Made by a program: the position numbers and the translations under genes. A stretch of 64,000 nucleotides of DNA, from positions 1 through 64,000 of the IMG/VR virus record IMGVR_UViG_3300045256_000188. One strand, 5' to 3'. The notes beneath the pieces are model-generated. The model saw nothing but the letters and a program-made list of their open reading frames with translations. It was not told where the DNA came from and made no database searches. The DNA comes from a virus. Of the stretch, positions 50,901 to 58,450 are shown in pieces (position 1 is the stretch's first letter; each line of letters opens with the position of its first letter).

Positions 50901-53857
50901 ATGTCCACCGAATCGAGGGTCTGGCCGATCTTCCGGTCCAGGTGGGCTCGAATGAGGACGTGCAGTTCGATCAGGATACTAGGGCCGCTGGCCTTGCCGC
51001 CAAAGCCCTTGATGTCCGACCCTTCCTTTCGAATCTGGGAATAGTCGAACTCGACGATGCCTTCCTTGTAGGCCACGGTGTAGGAGCGGATCAGGTGGCG
51101 TACCGAGTCAACCCAGCCCTCGCGGGAGTCTGGGATGACAAACGGCCGAATGATGCTTGGATTGGGCTGGTAGATGTTGATCTTGCCAGCACCCTTGGTA
51201 TCAAACCCGACGCCCACGCCGAGCATCGACATGTCCATGAGGAAGCAGAACGGCTCAGCCGGGTCTGACTCCGACAGATCGGAGGTCGAGACGAAGCCGC
51301 AGTTCCGGGAATGGATACCGTCAGCGAGAGCAAATGAGTGGTAATCTGGAACCTGTGGGCAGAAGACTTCTTCGTACCGGTCGGTTGGCTCCACTGACTT
51401 GACGCGCCAGTGATATACAGGCCGCGTCCGGTGACTGGACCAGGACTCGAATCGACGGCGATGTTCTTTCAGCAAGAAGAACTCAGGCCGTAAATGAGAC
51501 CCCATAAGCCCAATCTCATAACTGTCGAAGGTCTTAACTTCCCCATCATGCTTGACAACTTGATGGCTCTTGATGATAGAATATGTGCCAATACCAAGAA
51601 CGGCACACACGTCACGCACGACTAGAAGATTGGACTTCTTACTGCTGCTAATCCTGATACAGTTGCCTTTCTTGTTGATCTTCCCGTCAGCAGCGAAGTA
51701 ACCGGCGAGCCAGCCATAGAGATAACTGCTCGACTCACGCAGAGACGGTGGTTCTTTGAAGAATCGCGGAAGATCCGCGACTCGCACCGCCCCACCCTCA
51801 CACTTGTCGGGATGATCGGTAGTCGGGCAAGAGTTGAAGTACTTGAGCAGTTCCCTATCCTTGTGGCCACACAGATAAATAGATGCTCCGCTGTGACCAG
51901 CTGCCGGGGTATTGCCGTCACCATACGTGATCCCGTGGGCGATGCCAAAGTTACTTGGCCGAAGTTCACCACCGATGCCACGTCCAAACAGGTATCGCAG
52001 GCAATCAACGCCGGGTTTGAGGTCCTTAGTAGTGCAGATGCGATAAGGAGCCGTTCTCCGCCTCTTGGCTGTGATGACAGCCACACTCACACCATCGGAC
52101 TGACTGGCATGGTTTGCCGGTGCGAACCGGCGATCACGTGCGTACCACTCATGATCAGCGGTAGCGTAGATGATCTTCTCTGAACCAGAACGCTCAAGAG
52201 TGATTTTCCATAGTTGTTGCACCCCAAACGATTTGATAGGTGCTTCAACCCAGCGTCCACCCTCGGTCAGTAGCGTCTGGACGGTGCCAGCCAATTCACC
52301 TATGGGCTTGATGCCGTCGCGAGTAACAATCTCCTCTTCGGCCGGGAGACAGTTCCCGGTCAAGATGTTGTCTTCGAGGACGAAACATCCCTTGCCAGGA
52401 ACTGTGGCACAATATACTTCCTCTTCCCGATCAGTTTCTTCGACCGATTCCACGATCCATTTTTCGCGATGGCTACCGCCGCGTTCCTTCCAGGCCAGGA
52501 ATCGCTGGCGGTGATGAGACAGCAGGAAGAAGTCTTCGGTCAGGTGCTCCAATTTCAGGTACACCCGGTATCCAACGAATTCGCGGCGGTCACCGCGGTG
52601 GTTCACCACATGCATGCCCTGTTGTACTAGACCGGTGCCGATACCGAGAACAGCACAGACCTCACGTACCAGTTCCATGTTCTCCTGTTTCGAGGAATGG
52701 ATAAACGCCGTACATGCCTTCTTATTGATAGAGCCGTCAGCAGCGAAATATCCGGCCAGCCAACCGTACAAGTACGCCTTACACTCACGCAGATCCGGCG
52801 GCGACTTATAGTGGCGTGGCAGATCAGCCACCCGGATCGCGCCCTCCTTGCCCTTGCGTGGGTCGAAACTCGTCGGCGATTTCGAGAAGAACTCTAGTAA
52901 TTCAAAGTTCTTCTTGCCGCAGAGATAGAGATAGCTGCCGGTGCTCTTATCCTTGTGACCGAGCGTCCCATCGCCAAAGCAGATGCCATGGGCGATGCCG
53001 AACTGCGACGGTCGAACGCTCTGAACGCCTTGCCCATAGACCATCTGAAGCTCGTGCCCGATCTCCAGATTGCGTGTAAGCGTTTCCTGGAACGGCCCCT
53101 TACGCCGGATGTGACGAAGCCGTTCGTCCCGGTCCACTCCGGCCGGGATTCGATTCAGTGCTGGTCTAGCGAACCAGCGGTGATCAGGGGTGGCGTAGAT
53201 GACCTTGCGAGTCCTGAACCGCTTCAGGACTATTTTCATCAGTTTCTGTCTGCCGAAACTGCGGATTGGTGCATCTACCCACTCACCGTTGCTAGTCATC
53301 AACATCTGAGTGGTACCGGCCAGCTCCCCAATGGGCTTGATCCCATCTCTGGTGATGATCCGTGTGTTGAATTCCAGACAGTTGTTCAAGGCGGCGGAGC
53401 CCCGTTCCCACATGAACTTGGTGCCCATCATCCAGAGCCCGCGGCCCGGCGGCAGGAACTTGAAGTCCCACATCCGCTGAAACATCTCCTGGGCACTGGC
53501 CTGGGCTTTTTCAGCGGTCCAGGGGATGTGCAGGTGATTGCAGTGTCGCCGCTGGATCTCGTAGCAGCCTTCAACGACCCGCTGGACGACGTCGAGGAAC
53601 GTCTCCTTGCTGCCGTCCTCCTTGAGGCGGGAGTAGGTGCGGTAGAAGACGAATTCACCGAGTCCGCTGAAGCCGAATTTGGGCTTCTTCCCCTTGTACC
53701 CCTTGAGGAATGCCGGATCGAGGGTGAAATGAGCTTCTCCCTGTCCGCCGCCGAGATACTTCTCGGCGATGTTATAGATCTCGGCTTGCGGAGACAGGGG
53801 GATAGCGGGGCCATTCCCCACGGCCGCTGGCCGCAGGTTCAAGAGGATAACAGACAC
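44936..53857 (-). CDS. Class II (B12-dependent) ribonucleotide reductase with six inteins
   Basis: 2973 residues from GTG 53857 (GGAGAG upstream; the longer frame to 54067 lacks support), 743 after removal of 343-, 350-, 404-, 382-, 342- and 409-residue inteins. Exteins give a monomeric NrdJ/RTPR-type enzyme: FVFYRTYSRL, FLPPGRGLWMMGT, active-site NNCGFVST, GNVRR joined to TAEIAFGD, GANP joined to CMEQSLE (radical-site Cys), CNLVETFPSNH, SVKPSG joined to TVSLVVGVSPGIH, and a C-terminal redox pair in FCDNDKCAMPT. It makes deoxynucleotides for phage replication without oxygen. Every intein abuts a catalytic or highly conserved motif. Inteins 1 and 2 are directly adjacent. Confidence 0.95.
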   Translation of the reverse strand: MSVILLNLRPAAVGNGPAIPLSPQAEIYNIAEKYLGGGQGEAHFTLDPAFLKGYKGKKPKFGFSGLGEFVFYRTYSRLKEDGSKETFLDVVQRVVEGCYEIQRRHCNHLHIPWTAEKAQASAQEMFQRMWDFKFLPPGRGLWMMGTKFMWERGSAALNNCLEFNTRIITRDGIKPIGELAGTTQMLMTSNGEWVDAPIRSFGRQKLMKIVLKRFRTRKVIYATPDHRWFARPALNRIPAGVDRDERLRHIRRKGPFQETLTRNLEIGHELQMVYGQGVQSVRPSQFGIAHGICFGDGTLGHKDKSTGSYLYLCGKKNFELLEFFSKSPTSFDPRKGKEGAIRVADLPRHYKSPPDLRECKAYLYGWLAGYFAADGSINKKACTAFIHSSKQENMELVREVCAVLGIGTGLVQQGMHVVNHRGDRREFVGYRVYLKLEHLTEDFFLLSHHRQRFLAWKERGGSHREKWIVESVEETDREEEVYCATVPGKGCFVLEDNILTGNCLPAEEEIVTRDGIKPIGELAGTVQTLLTEGGRWVEAPIKSFGVQQLWKITLERSGSEKIIYATADHEWYARDRRFAPANHASQSDGVSVAVITAKRRRTAPYRICTTKDLKPGVDCLRYLFGRGIGGELRPSNFGIAHGITYGDGNTPAAGHSGASIYLCGHKDRELLKYFNSCPTTDHPDKCEGGAVRVADLPRFFKEPPSLRESSSYLYGWLAGYFAADGKINKKGNCIRISSSKKSNLLVVRDVCAVLGIGTYSIIKSHQVVKHDGEVKTFDSYEIGLMGSHLRPEFFLLKEHRRRFESWSSHRTRPVYHWRVKSVEPTDRYEEVFCPQVPDYHSFALADGIHSRNCGFVSTSDLSESDPAEPFCFLMDMSMLGVGVGFDTKGAGKINIYQPNPSIIRPFVIPDSREGWVDSVRHLIRSYTVAYKEGIVEFDYSQIRKEGSDIKGFGGKASGPSILIELHVLIRAHLDRKIGQTLDSVDITDLMNYIGRCVVAGNVRRCLPKGTLVHLKRGLVPIEQVQVGDLVLTADGYYPVAENVAQGVQRVVTINSLMGPFRCTDRHRIAVMSGLDQYEWKRAHELRAGDRMVFVDAVIPGTDTVLPGYSDLSGRGSTLIVPGLTTDVAWFLGAVHGGGYVYPGRAHKGRKYHGASVTIPVNRDEYHDGITAKVNAGFAAFGFDAPGEQRSQDNCRKIRVISKRLAHYLYTHVKQARKPLDVPACIRMGIPEIRSAYLAGLLDSDGSTKNRPTTLVTSVYRDFLRQVQAVYSSLGIPTKLRLRKKADAAGQAKWEISLLGEYAIAGFRQHVQPHAVKQLREMGRASGHDFGYPTEMVSKSVMYADYGRTWTPQQEQMTYSSATTLGLKTKGLIPVAVTSVVDEGVTVETYDLSVPDRSEFVAEGRLVHNTAEIAFGDADDEAYCSMKNPTKTLLPQDMDAWFEVTGKIYAAKRNSATKDDFAGKDIPDERLLPAIQTWNALNHHRWASNNSIFAKLGMDYRPVGQQIGVNGEPGIIWLNNVRDYGRMVDGLKPGVDGRVMGANPCFAGAMRLLTENGYRTMRELWVSGGFQEYSGQPSVDKHGTLRVVNHAGVVTATNVYRTSERAEIFRVMLSNGQYIDATADHVFVVLDDDMVEHRVRLCELVPGHRLPLHFVPAFGQFSDPHYAELAGWVIGDGSLSQQRDGQVTAFVACHQDDIEEVLPVLRRNLLDVYHRHNQSSDQSPDFDGSERRQEHFSHRQKSIRSNVLGRLLNSDGVVPGDKHRVPTSIWGGTRETVAAFLRGFFSADGGVQISNYKLSISIRAGQKSKSFLNECQLLLRQFGINSSVLRRQAVTTRLMNDGNGGHELIISGRTNVQLFMNQIGFIQASKTEKATSWLADHHGSRNSLPKLFAMVMSVERVGEEETFCLTEPGHNKVVVNGIIIGQCMEQSLESYELCVSGDTKLQLRDGIRRIDAVVGKIVEVWNGDSWSKVTPRVTGSDRELYRVHFSDGSYLDATGNHGWSVRPVGKRVYRRVGTLQLQPGDRVLGFSLGRVAGNKVSNAFEMGYATGDGDLVNRPRYTRPMAVACGQKAKLKTLDMGGRWYKPQNKDGYGDPYNRINLRDCMTSDQLRELRDKNAGLPAWVMAFDRESILEFIAGWIESDGCVCKQANTHSYRIYGLEAKIRDAQLLLRRAGINHASVNFYHPAGQVTNKGVRQNDLWYIQIPSFECGEIPTRVKRATKIGSRIKPNPRYSNRGIDVAQKQYVVAVEKLPGLHTTYCFDEPDNHMGVFGNVITYQCNLVETFPSNHDDANDYMRTLKFAYLYAKTVTLLPTHNRRTNQVTLRNRRIGLSQSGIVEAFAKFGRRTVLKDFCDAGYNEIRRWDQIYSEWMCVPKSIKVTSVKPSGCRPWHALTTTSAGLLTLEELFEMSGHQDGERWCDMTKEVIAVQGDGIDSSRSMMAGVATAIGDRITKTYDNGLSDVVKVKLNYNFMLESTPNHQWFVVSRYDRGKKRKLSQVNDWKRADELLPGDIVQLTPGIYSCRNHAALCKLSSRHVSMRGPVAAIEQPTHMNPDLAWLLGYMWGDGSQSFLKFRMRYTDQNLSNLHKAQRVILEQFGVETKITRASQGRDAFVLEVGSKLLWHWLLINDCLKIKSNADLIPKCIRSSSYEDILAFLAGLCDSDGCIGRRASDQYPIISMSGDLFARHVQDVALAVGLVFSRSLNAKGRNHQGVRRMWSLSGMKHTVDDRFALFAKHCNKCVEDAVADLPWTHQVGKKNRLFGKVVAVTQGERQRTYDVEVDNSHWYYAGAVKSHNTVSLVVGVSPGIHHPEAGTYWRLVRVAKDSVLVKILREAGFKVEPVLSDPDRTVVVYFGVKGESGVRPVGEVSIWEQMQNAVDYQRYWADNQVSCTVKFKPHEAADIARVLEAFEDQLKGISFLPHVDHGYAQAPYIPCEAAEVEEYNSKLGNADYSEYLYEAVGSQFCDNDKCAMPT
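45473..46699 (-). mobile_element. Reductase intein 6 (409 aa, LAGLIDADG)
   Basis: Begins CRPWHALTTTSAG after KPSG, ends AVKSHN before Thr. Motifs LLGYMWGDGSQ and FLAGLCDSDGC keep their acids, so the endonuclease may be active. Confidence 0.93.
47024..48049 (-). mobile_element. Reductase intein 5 (342 aa, LAGLIDADG, Gln-terminal)
   Basis: Begins CVSGDTKLQLRDG after SYEL, ends GNVITYQ before Cys: the last residue is Gln rather than Asn and the penultimate is Tyr rather than His. Motifs EMGYATGDGDL and FIAGWIESDGC intact. Eleven extein residues separate it from intein 4. Confidence 0.92.
48083..49228 (-). mobile_element. Reductase intein 4 (382 aa, LAGLIDADG, Gln-terminal)
   Basis: Begins CFAGAMRLLTENG after GANP and ends GIIIGQ before the catalytic Cys of CMEQ. 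Terminal Gln replaces Asn. Motifs AGWVIGDGSL and FLRGFFSADGG intact. Confidence 0.92.
49634..50845 (-). mobile_element. Reductase intein 3 (404 aa, degenerate LAGLIDADG)
   Basis: Begins CLPKGTLVHLKRG after NVRR, ends RLVHN before Thr. Motif 1 reads FLGAVHGGGYV with Gly for the catalytic Asp; motif 2 YLAGLLDSDGS is intact. Cleavage probably lost. Confidence 0.92.
51302..52351 (-). mobile_element. Reductase intein 2 (350 aa), second of a tandem pair
   Basis: Begins CLPAEEEIVTRDG immediately after the last residue of intein 1, ends GIHSRN before the Cys of CGFVST. Motifs HGITYGDGNT and WLAGYFAADGK intact. Clearly homologous along its whole length to intein 1. Confidence 0.92.
52352..53380 (-). 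mobile_element. Reductase intein 1 (343 aa), first of a tandem pair
   Basis: Begins CLEFNTRIITRDG after AALNN, ends NILTGN (penultimate Gly) directly before Cys1 of intein 2, which serves as its +1 nucleophile. Motifs HGICFGDGTL and WLAGYFAADGS intact. Confidence 0.92.
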
Positions 53858-54510
53858 GGTTCTCTCCAGTCTTGCTCGAAGATGTCGCGGGCTTGGTTGA
53901 GGTTTCCCTGATCCTTCAGGAATTCCTGCCACAGGATGTACAATTCGGTCTGCCTGGGTAACAATCCCCGTTCGTCTGGGTAGTCGCGGTTGAGTCGAGC
54001 CAGAACTTTGGAGCAGGACCGCGACAGTGCGAGATAGAGCGGTGTGATACGGGACGCCTGGAACCACATAGTCAGGTTACAAAACCCGTCAGGGTCTGCC
54101 CGACTTGATAGCACTTCCACGGCGTTGCCATCGCCAATTTTCTTGCTGAGCCAGGACTTGATGTGCCGGAGGGAATCGGTCGTTCGCGTGTTGTTGTTGG
54201 ACTCTTCTTGCAGTTCCTCGTAGCACAGATCCAGCATGTTGTGCTGGTGCAGTACTGCGAGTCCCTTGTTCAGCAGTCCCTTCTCTTTCGCGAGCCGCAC
54301 GGCGATGTCGATGAACTTCTTCGCCGCTTCATCCGGTAGTTCCCACTCCTCAAACTTTTTAGCGATGGCCGTCGCATACCGCCACTGGTAAGTCTTGGAC
54401 GGGTCCGTACCGGCCGGGAGGCTCAGCCTACGGCCTTGCCGTAGATAGGCTTCTGAGCACCAGGACCAGACGTCGAGCACCCGGTTGTCGTCCACTTGCG
54501 ACCTCTTCAT
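53839..54510 (-). CDS. Hypothetical protein preceding ribonucleotide reductase
   Basis: 223 residues from ATG 54510 (MKRSQVDDNRVLD); the open frame extends further but overlaps the divergent gene. Mostly helical, Trp/Tyr-containing, no recognised domain. Its 3' end overlaps the reductase start by 19 bases, implying coupled expression and perhaps a role in nucleotide metabolism (inference from position only). Confidence 0.6.
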   Translation of the reverse strand: MKRSQVDDNRVLDVWSWCSEAYLRQGRRLSLPAGTDPSKTYQWRYATAIAKKFEEWELPDEAAKKFIDIAVRLAKEKGLLNKGLAVLHQHNMLDLCYEELQEESNNNTRTTDSLRHIKSWLSKKIGDGNAVEVLSSRADPDGFCNLTMWFQASRITPLYLALSRSCSKVLARLNRDYPDERGLLPRQTELYILWQEFLKDQGNLNQARDIFEQDWREPCLLSS

Positions 54511-54535
54511 GCGGATGTCAATACAAGGAGCTTCG

Positions 54536-54913
54536 ATGACTGACAAGCCCGCACTCCCAGACAAGCAGAAGGCCAAGAATGCACCAGATGTGGCCACCAC
54601 TATCGATGCCCCAGCAGTGGCCCAAAACGGGGTTGGCGAGGGTGCTTCCGACCCTCGCCAGGACAGTTTTGACGCTCGATTCGCGAAGCTAACCAATGGA
54701 TTTGGTCAAGCCTGCGAACAGGAGGGTGTCGAAATCGCGATAGCTATCGCCATCCACCCGGAAGAGAAGCACCCCATCATATTCATGCGGGGCCACCAAT
54801 ACGACGTCGGGGTGCTCTTAGCAGACGTGCTTCGGCAGTTCTCACGACGGCTGATCGGGCCTCTCAACGCCAACCCGAACTACGAGCCAGAAGAAGACGA
54901 GAACGACGAATGA
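54536..54913 (+). CDS. Hypothetical protein
   Basis: 125 residues from ATG 54536, chosen for AAGGAG 5 bases upstream; an ORF start at 54485 lacks a site and overlaps the divergent gene. Disordered N-terminal 45 residues, then a small folded region with IAIAIAIHPEEKHPIIFMRG, then an acidic tail. Divergent from 53839-54510 with 25 bp between, so the promoters must be compact or overlap. No family recognised. Confidence 0.6.
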   Translation: MTDKPALPDKQKAKNAPDVATTIDAPAVAQNGVGEGASDPRQDSFDARFAKLTNGFGQACEQEGVEIAIAIAIHPEEKHPIIFMRGHQYDVGVLLADVLRQFSRRLIGPLNANPNYEPEEDENDE

Positions 54914-55646
54914 GATAGTAGGGCGTCCCGGATCTCGGTGTAGACCTGCCGAGCCGCCGTTTCTCGCGTATACCCGTCCGGCGGATTGGTGATCGGCCGA
55001 CCCACCACGATCATGTCGGCCCCGGCCTTCATCGCCTCCGCCGGGGTCATTACCCACTTCTGGTCATTTGCTGCCGCCCACTCAGGGCGGATACCGGGAG
55101 TGATCTTCTTGAACTTGTCGAACAGCCCCTCTTGCTTGAGGTGCTCCAGGTCTTTTGACGAACAGATCAGAGCCTCGATACCCGCTTCATGAGCCCGCCG
55201 AACCAGCAGACCGACCCCACTGCATCTGCGTCCGACCGGCCGTGCATATCGAAACCGAGCGATGACAAATCTTGAGCGTCCATCGAGGTAAGCACCGTCA
55301 CCGCTGCCACCGTCATGGCCTTTCCTGCCGCTTCCTTGGCCTTCCGCATTGCCTCGACGCCCGCCGTGGCGTGCATGTTAATGAGATCAACGGAAAGGCC
55401 ACGGAACACACGAACGGCCCGTTCCACAGTGGTTGGGGTGTCATTCAGTTTAATGTCGTAGAAGACCTTCCCGCCATACTGCTTGATCCAGCCGATCACC
55501 TTGGCCGCTTCCTGGCTGGCGATCAGTTCCAGACCCACCTTGTACCAACCCACGTGTTGGTGAGTCTATTCGATCACCAGCAGAGCACTGGAAACATCAG
55601 GTACGTCCAGAGCCACGATGATCCGGTCCGCGATCGCGTCAGCCAT
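54884..55646 (-). pseudogene. pyrF: Broken orotidine 5'-phosphate decarboxylase
   Basis: From ATG 55646 (GAGGTGACGG upstream) the frame gives RIIVALDVPD, a TAG at 55566-55568, then in the same frame WYKVGLELI, the catalytic FYDIKLNDTPTTV, LINMHATAGVEAM and TVLTSMDAQDL. Near 55210 a one-base shift moves coding to another frame, which carries EAGIEALICSSKDL, ITPGIRPEW and DMIVVGRPIT. All family landmarks are present, so this was a complete enzyme of UMP synthesis now inactivated by one nonsense change and one frameshift. Its end overlaps the 3' end of the plus-strand gene. Confidence 0.85.
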
Positions 55647-55649
55647 CCG

Positions 55650-56051
55650 TCACCTCGGATTTGAGAGAAGTGCCATGATATCTACTTTGGTGGTTGCATC
55701 CACCTGTTCATAGCACTTACTCAACACGCGGAACAAAGGCGTAGACGAATCGATCTCCCACCGGTATACGGTGATCATGAACTCCTTACCACTCGACATG
55801 TTCAAGCAGATCGGAACCAGAGCCCGCATGCTGGCACCCTTCAAGTTCTCCATCAAAAACTTGATGAAAACATCAGTCTTGGGATCGTCGTCATCAATGT
55901 AAGTGCGGAGGGACCCTTCAATACCGCGGAGAACCTGATCCCAACTGAAACAGGGATAGACACAATCAGCATCCTGGTGATACACCAGGGCCCACAGAAC
56001 AATCACTTGACCTTTAAGGTCGGGAGAGATGTCAGTCTGTTGAGTAGGCAT
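55650..56051 (-). CDS. Hypothetical protein
   Basis: 133 residues, helical, with several Cys and Trp residues; no recognised motif. It starts inside the cupin gene (49-base overlap) and ends 3 bases before the pyrF start, so the three form one transcript. Confidence 0.55.
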   Translation of the reverse strand: MPTQQTDISPDLKGQVIVLWALVYHQDADCVYPCFSWDQVLRGIEGSLRTYIDDDDPKTDVFIKFLMENLKGASMRALVPICLNMSSGKEFMITVYRWEIDSSTPLFRVLSKCYEQVDATTKVDIMALLSNPR

Positions 56052-56428
56052 TCAGGTAGCTCGCCTAACCTAGAGACGTCAAGTTTGCCGCCCTCGACCA
56101 GTCGGACGATATCGTCCCGCCGCACCTGCCCACCCCTGTCCGAGAAGTATTCCTCGAACATGGCCCCCGACTTATGCACAATAAACATGTGCGGCACTAG
56201 CGAGGCTACGTCATAAGTATTTCCAGGCCCCAGGTGCGTCCGTATTACAAATGGCCCGAAAAACTCAACGATCTCTACCAACCCAGAAGTGACCGTGAAC
56301 CTATTGGCCCGATGGCGATGGAAATGCATCGAACAATACCCTCCCGCCACGATCTCCAACTCATGGCAGGAGTAGAACGGACTATCGACAAGCTCCTTGG
56401 TCCGACCCCAGACCTTATCCACCCACAT
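56003..56428 (-). CDS. Cupin-fold protein, sugar-isomerase-like
   Basis: 141 residues. Begins VDKVWGRTKELVDSPF and carries cupin motif 1 (GGYCSMHFHRHRANRF) and motif 2 region (VPHMFIVHKSGAMFEEYF), followed by DDIVRLVEGG. This is the pattern of the cupin domain of type II mannose-6-phosphate isomerases and related sugar-nucleotide enzymes. It may act on sugars used by the glycosyltransferase at 2841 (inference). Overlaps the gp6-like gene by 14 bases. Confidence 0.7.
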   Translation of the reverse strand: MWVDKVWGRTKELVDSPFYSCHELEIVAGGYCSMHFHRHRANRFTVTSGLVEIVEFFGPFVIRTHLGPGNTYDVASLVPHMFIVHKSGAMFEEYFSDRGGQVRRDDIVRLVEGGKLDVSRLGELPECLLNRLTSLPTLKVK

Positions 56429-58058
56429 GGTTGGCCCCTTGCCGGCCCGACTTGATACCGCCCGGCGGCGGATTCTTCTCGTAGTAGTAAGTGATCTTCC
56501 GGGAACCCATCACGATCAACTCGTTGAAACCGACACCTGACTTGTTAGTCGGGTCCGCTGGCTTCCCCGTCGGTAGGATGTTCCCAGCCGGCTGAAAAAC
56601 ATCCACATAGGCAATCCCGTCGATCCGCTTGATCGTCTCGATGAAGTTCGACAGGTAGAACGGCAGTCCCATCTCCCACTTCGTGATATCGAAGTAACTG
56701 GTGATCGCCGTCTCCACCCGTTCCTTCACCACGGAGGCGTCAGCGTTCCGGTTAACGATGACCGTCATCTCCACATCAACCGGCCGGATCGCCCCATCCA
56801 AGACAACCACATGGTCAGTCAGAACATTCAGGTCGTTGAAGTAGGTCACCAGACCCGCCTTCAGGCCCGCATTCGGGGCCACCGGCAGACCATCCGGCCC
56901 TTCAGCCAGAGCGTACATCTCGACCCGGTTGGCGTTCTTGCTCGTGCGGATTGTCGCCAGTGACTTCGAAATCGCCCCGAAGACCGGGTGGCTGAAGCTT
57001 GATGCCGCCTGTGCGTAGTCCTCGGCGGTCACAATCGACCGCTGCAAGGCGAAGTCACGGGGAGCCCGTTTCTTGGCTGCTTCCAAGCTCTCGCGGTCCG
57101 TACCACCAGCCGATGGCGAAATGTTCCGGAATCGCACGGAAGTAGCAGCGTTAGCTGGCGGCAGAGGCGTCACCTGCCGGGTCGTGTCAATCTGGCCCAC
57201 CCCGATCCGGCCACGAATACCACCACCGGCCCGGTAGCGGAATTGGATCAACGATCCGGACACCGGAGCTTGGCCGGTCACATCATCCCCGAACCGGAAC
57301 TTTACCTTGTCTTCGATGAAGATGACTTCTACCACCTTATCGGTCGGGCCGTATCGCTCGATCGGTTCGGTAATGACCTTCCATTCTTCGGTAGTGTTCC
57401 CGACCGTGACCGTGACAAAGATCGGCGATTCAAGGATGTTGGCATCCTGGACGGTATAAGTCTGGTTCCCACCACCGGCACTCGTCACCACCACAGGACC
57501 GGCAAACACCCCCTCCAAACCATAGGCGATGACGCCCCGCTTACCAGCGGGGATGACCACCTTGCTCTTCCAGTCCCCAGGTGCCCGGTAGACTTCATAG
57601 GTGACAGAGGAGCCATCCGGCCCGTTCACCGTGAAGCTAGTGCCCGGCTCAATCTCGATGTCGGTGAAAGTCGGCTGGTCCACGCTGACTTCAATATCAA
57701 CGACCGCTGGGGTCTGCCGCTTAATCCGTTGGTTGATGAGAGCAAGGTGGTTAACCACCGCTTCTTCAGTCTGGGACGTGGGTAAGGTGGCTTCATTGGC
57801 CAGGATGTCACCCCGCAGCGACAGTTTGCCGACGCCCGACGAGAAGATTTCAAGGAGCATCATCATACCGTTGGAGGCGATGAAGTCGTTGAAATCGTCG
57901 GGGAAGTAGGTCTTGATATACTCGATGCCGGCACGCCGAGCAGTGGTGAAGTCCAGCCCAGAAAAGTCCAACCGCCGCAAGTTGGGCGGCGGCAGAACAA
58001 CCCCGAACTCGTCTGGCGTGTTCGGCAGGTCGAATAGGGTCGAACGGCTATCAGCCAT
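56415..58058 (-). CDS. Baseplate wedge protein, T4 gp6 / baseplate J-like
   Basis: 547 residues. N-terminal IEYIKTYFPDDFNDFIASNG with EIFSSGVGKLSLRGDILANEA, central VKFRFGDDVTG and GGTDRESLEAAKKRAPRDFA with RSIVTAEDYAQAA, as in gp6/gpJ proteins. Forms the wedge ring that triggers sheath contraction. Start overlaps the stop of the gp25-like gene (TAATG), so wedge subunits are translated together. Confidence 0.9.
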   Translation of the reverse strand: MADSRSTLFDLPNTPDEFGVVLPPPNLRRLDFSGLDFTTARRAGIEYIKTYFPDDFNDFIASNGMMMLLEIFSSGVGKLSLRGDILANEATLPTSQTEEAVVNHLALINQRIKRQTPAVVDIEVSVDQPTFTDIEIEPGTSFTVNGPDGSSVTYEVYRAPGDWKSKVVIPAGKRGVIAYGLEGVFAGPVVVTSAGGGNQTYTVQDANILESPIFVTVTVGNTTEEWKVITEPIERYGPTDKVVEVIFIEDKVKFRFGDDVTGQAPVSGSLIQFRYRAGGGIRGRIGVGQIDTTRQVTPLPPANAATSVRFRNISPSAGGTDRESLEAAKKRAPRDFALQRSIVTAEDYAQAASSFSHPVFGAISKSLATIRTSKNANRVEMYALAEGPDGLPVAPNAGLKAGLVTYFNDLNVLTDHVVVLDGAIRPVDVEMTVIVNRNADASVVKERVETAITSYFDITKWEMGLPFYLSNFIETIKRIDGIAYVDVFQPAGNILPTGKPADPTNKSGVGFNELIVMGSRKITYYYEKNPPPGGIKSGRQGANHVGG

Positions 58059-58450
58059 TACGTCCTCCCCGTCAGGAAGTGCTCGACGGTCAGGACCCGC
58101 TTGAGATCCTTCTTGAGCCGGACCACGACCTTGATGTTGATGCCATTACGTTCATCGTCCCGATCGATAGTCACCTCCTCGACGGTCACCCGCTTATCGG
58201 TCTCCGTGATGGCGTCGATAATCTGGCTACGCAGAATGTCGATGTCAGAGGACGTGGACTGCTCGAACACGAATGACCGAAGCGGCACCCCATACAGAGG
58301 CCGCATAACCCGCTCGCCCGGCACCGTCAGGAGTAGCTGCAGGATGTCGTTCTTGATGAGCCGATCGTCCTCCTGGCGAGACAGGACGTTCTGCGGCCCC
58401 CCCAAGAAGGGTGGGTTGAAGCCAAAGAATATAGCCTTTGATTTAGCCAT
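58058..58450 (-). CDS. Baseplate wedge protein, gp25/gpW family
   Basis: 130 residues. LIKNDILQLLLTVPGERVMRP with PLYGVPLRSFVFEQ is the gp25-type lysozyme-like wedge signature. It binds the gp6-like protein and seeds sheath assembly. Overlaps both neighbours by a base. Confidence 0.9.
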   Translation of the reverse strand: MAKSKAIFFGFNPPFLGGPQNVLSRQEDDRLIKNDILQLLLTVPGERVMRPLYGVPLRSFVFEQSTSSDIDILRSQIIDAITETDKRVTVEEVTIDRDDERNGINIKVVVRLKKDLKRVLTVEHFLTGRT

